Assembly: GCA_910579835.1 (NCBI GenBank)
Contig: CAJTWQ010000079.1
Span: 1 to 6,424, forward strand
DNA from: an uncultured Ruminococcus sp.
GTDB lineage: Bacteria; Bacillota; Clostridia; Oscillospirales; Ruminococcaceae
Direction: 5' to 3'
DNA: 6,424 nt
This document shows, piece by piece, positions 5,279-6,424 of the stretch. The position numbers were made by a program, and so were the translations under genes. The notes below the pieces were generated by a model, which saw only the letters and a program-made list of their open reading frames with translations, had not been told where the DNA came from and did not search any database. Numbering within the stretch: position 1 is the first letter of the stretch; every line of letters begins with the position of its first letter.

Positions 5279-6424
5279 TCATACGCCGAAAAGCAGCTTG
5301 TCGTATGTGGGGAAAGGCCAGCAGTCGGCGGATGTGACTGTTTCGGCTTTATCAGCTGACGCTCTCAGTTTTTCCATAGCAGGAAGAACCGTGTCACGTA
5401 CAAACTCAGCAGCAGGAATTATCTCTCCAATGCCTTTAAGTTCTTCGACAGCTCCTTCAAGCTCTGTTGTGGACGTATCCATTGCATCAATTATATCGGA
5501 AAGCTCTGCTACGAGCTTTGTCTCATAAGCGCAGGCTGCTCCTGATGCAACGCTCTTTTTAACGGCAACTGCGGAAGCGGTCTCGGCAGCAAATCTTGCA
5601 ACGGTAGGAATTATCTCTTTTCTTGCCATATCTATCATAGTAATAGCTTCTATGTTTACTGTCTTGATGTAGTTGTCAAGCATAATATCACAGCGTGAGC
5701 TGATCTCTGCTTCGGTGAAGATACCGTGTGATGTAAGCATATCAACATTCTTCTTGTCGCAGATCCTTGGCATACAGTCGGCAGTTGTTTTCATGTTCAG
5801 CAGGCCTCTCTTTTCAGCCTCTGCGATCCATGCGTCGTCATAGCCGTTTCCGTTAAAAATAATTCTCTTGTGCTCGGTGATTGTTTTCTTTATGAGTGCA
5901 TGGAGTTCAGTGTTGAAATCGTCGGCATTTTCAAGCTGATCAGCAAACTGTCTGAGAACTTCCGCAACAGCGGCGTTAAGATGAATATTTGCACATGAAA
6001 TGCTGTTTGAAGAACCCAGCATGCGGAATTCAAACTTGTTGCCGGTAAATGCAAAGGGAGACGTTCTGTTGCGGTCGGTCGTATCCTTTCTAAACTGCGG
6101 AAGCACGCTTACTCCAAGCTGCATTCTTTCGGCTTTTCCGCCGGCATACGGGGTATCGTTTTCGATTGCCTCAAGTACTTCTGTAAGCTCGTCACCAAGG
6201 AAAATAGAGATAACGGCCGGAGGAGCCTCGTTTGCACCAAGCCGGTGATCGTTTCCAGCGGTGGCAACGGAAAGACGGAGAAGATCCTGATAATCGTCAA
6301 CAGCTTTGATAACAGCCGTCAGGAACAGCAGAAACTGTGCATTTTCGTAGGGAGTTTCGCCGGGGGAGAGAAGATTTGCGCCTGTATCGGTGGAAATAGA
6401 CCAGTTGTTGTGTTTTCCTGAGCC
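5279..6424 (-). CDS. glnN: Type III glutamine synthetase, C-terminal part (cut by window edge)
   Basis: The gene enters from the right edge with no start in view; 381 codons are open from 6424 to TGA at 5279-5281. It makes glutamine from glutamate and ammonia with ATP and acts in the cytoplasm as a large oligomer (dodecamer in characterised members). The fragment opens with GSGKHNNWSISTDTG, the substrate-binding loop of the catalytic domain. It then has NDHRLGANEAPPAVISIFLG (58-77), RKDTTDRNRTSPFAFTGNKF (112-131) and EFRMLGSSNSIS (132-143), which carry the Arg and Glu active-site residues of GSIII. After that comes the long helical C-terminal domain special to this type. The end WPFPTYDKLLFGV is a normal family terminus, so the 3' end is intact. 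The family is about 700 residues, so roughly 300 N-terminal residues lie outside. An ATG at 6124 is internal, not the start. It has its own terminator, so it is a separate unit from the sugar operon. Confidence 0.97.
   Translation of the reverse strand, partial: GSGKHNNWSISTDTGANLLSPGETPYENAQFLLFLTAVIKAVDDYQDLLRLSVATAGNDHRLGANEAPPAVISIFLGDELTEVLEAIENDTPYAGGKAERMQLGVSVLPQFRKDTTDRNRTSPFAFTGNKFEFRMLGSSNSISCANIHLNAAVAEVLRQFADQLENADDFNTELHALIKKTITEHKRIIFNGNGYDDAWIAEAEKRGLLNMKTTADCMPRICDKKNVDMLTSHGIFTEAEISSRCDIMLDNYIKTVNIEAITMIDMARKEIIPTVARFAAETASAVAVKKSVASGAACAYETKLVAELSDIIDAMDTSTTELEGAVEELKGIGEIIPAAEFVRDTVLPAMEKLRASADKAETVTSADCWPFPTYDKLLFGV

Noticed and set aside
5211..5528. Plus-strand open frame of 105 codons, Ser-rich
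   Set aside because: It is mostly antisense to glnN; the Ser/Ala-rich composition is a by-product of the opposite strand's codon use.

Overview
The window looks like chromosomal DNA of a gut- or rumen-type Clostridia bacterium, probably close to Ruminococcus (Oscillospiraceae). This is inferred from a type III glutamine synthetase of the kind common in that group, strong AGGAGG-type ribosome binding sites, moderate to low GC and a plant cell-wall sugar uptake operon. No species can be named from the sequence alone.

All intact genes lie on the minus strand, so transcription runs from right to left. From the right edge: (1) the C-terminal 381 residues of type III glutamine synthetase (glnN), cut by the window edge, stop at 5279-5281. 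(2) An untranslated stretch of about 270 bases follows. It holds several small inverted repeats just after glnN, a strong intrinsic terminator (5078-5104), and directly against it a good sigma-A-type promoter (5048-5076). (3) A five-gene operon runs from 5010 to 315: a lipoprotein sugar-binding protein, two carbohydrate ABC permeases, a GH105-family unsaturated glucuronyl/galacturonyl hydrolase, and a DUF5662 protein. Every junction overlaps, three by the 4-base ATGA type and the last by 8 bases. A 10-bp terminator hairpin overlaps the last gene's stop codon. (4) The left 300 bases hold no intact gene. They carry a decayed 3' end of an IS5-type transposase (about 70-240, frameshifted) with a probable IS end near 61-75.

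Proposed joint function: the binding protein captures an oligosaccharide and the two permeases import it, powered by an ATPase encoded elsewhere, as in MsmX-dependent systems. The cytoplasmic GH105 enzyme then removes the 4,5-unsaturated uronic acid left by an extracellular polysaccharide lyase. Rhamnogalacturonan or pectin fragments are the most likely substrate by analogy with YteR/YesR. The DUF5662 protein is translationally coupled to this pathway but has no known role. Its His/Asp pattern suggests a metal-binding helical protein resembling HD-domain hydrolases, and it is the least explained part of the window. Nothing here amounts to a clearly new system; the most interesting points are the DUF5662 coupling and the structured glnN 3' region.
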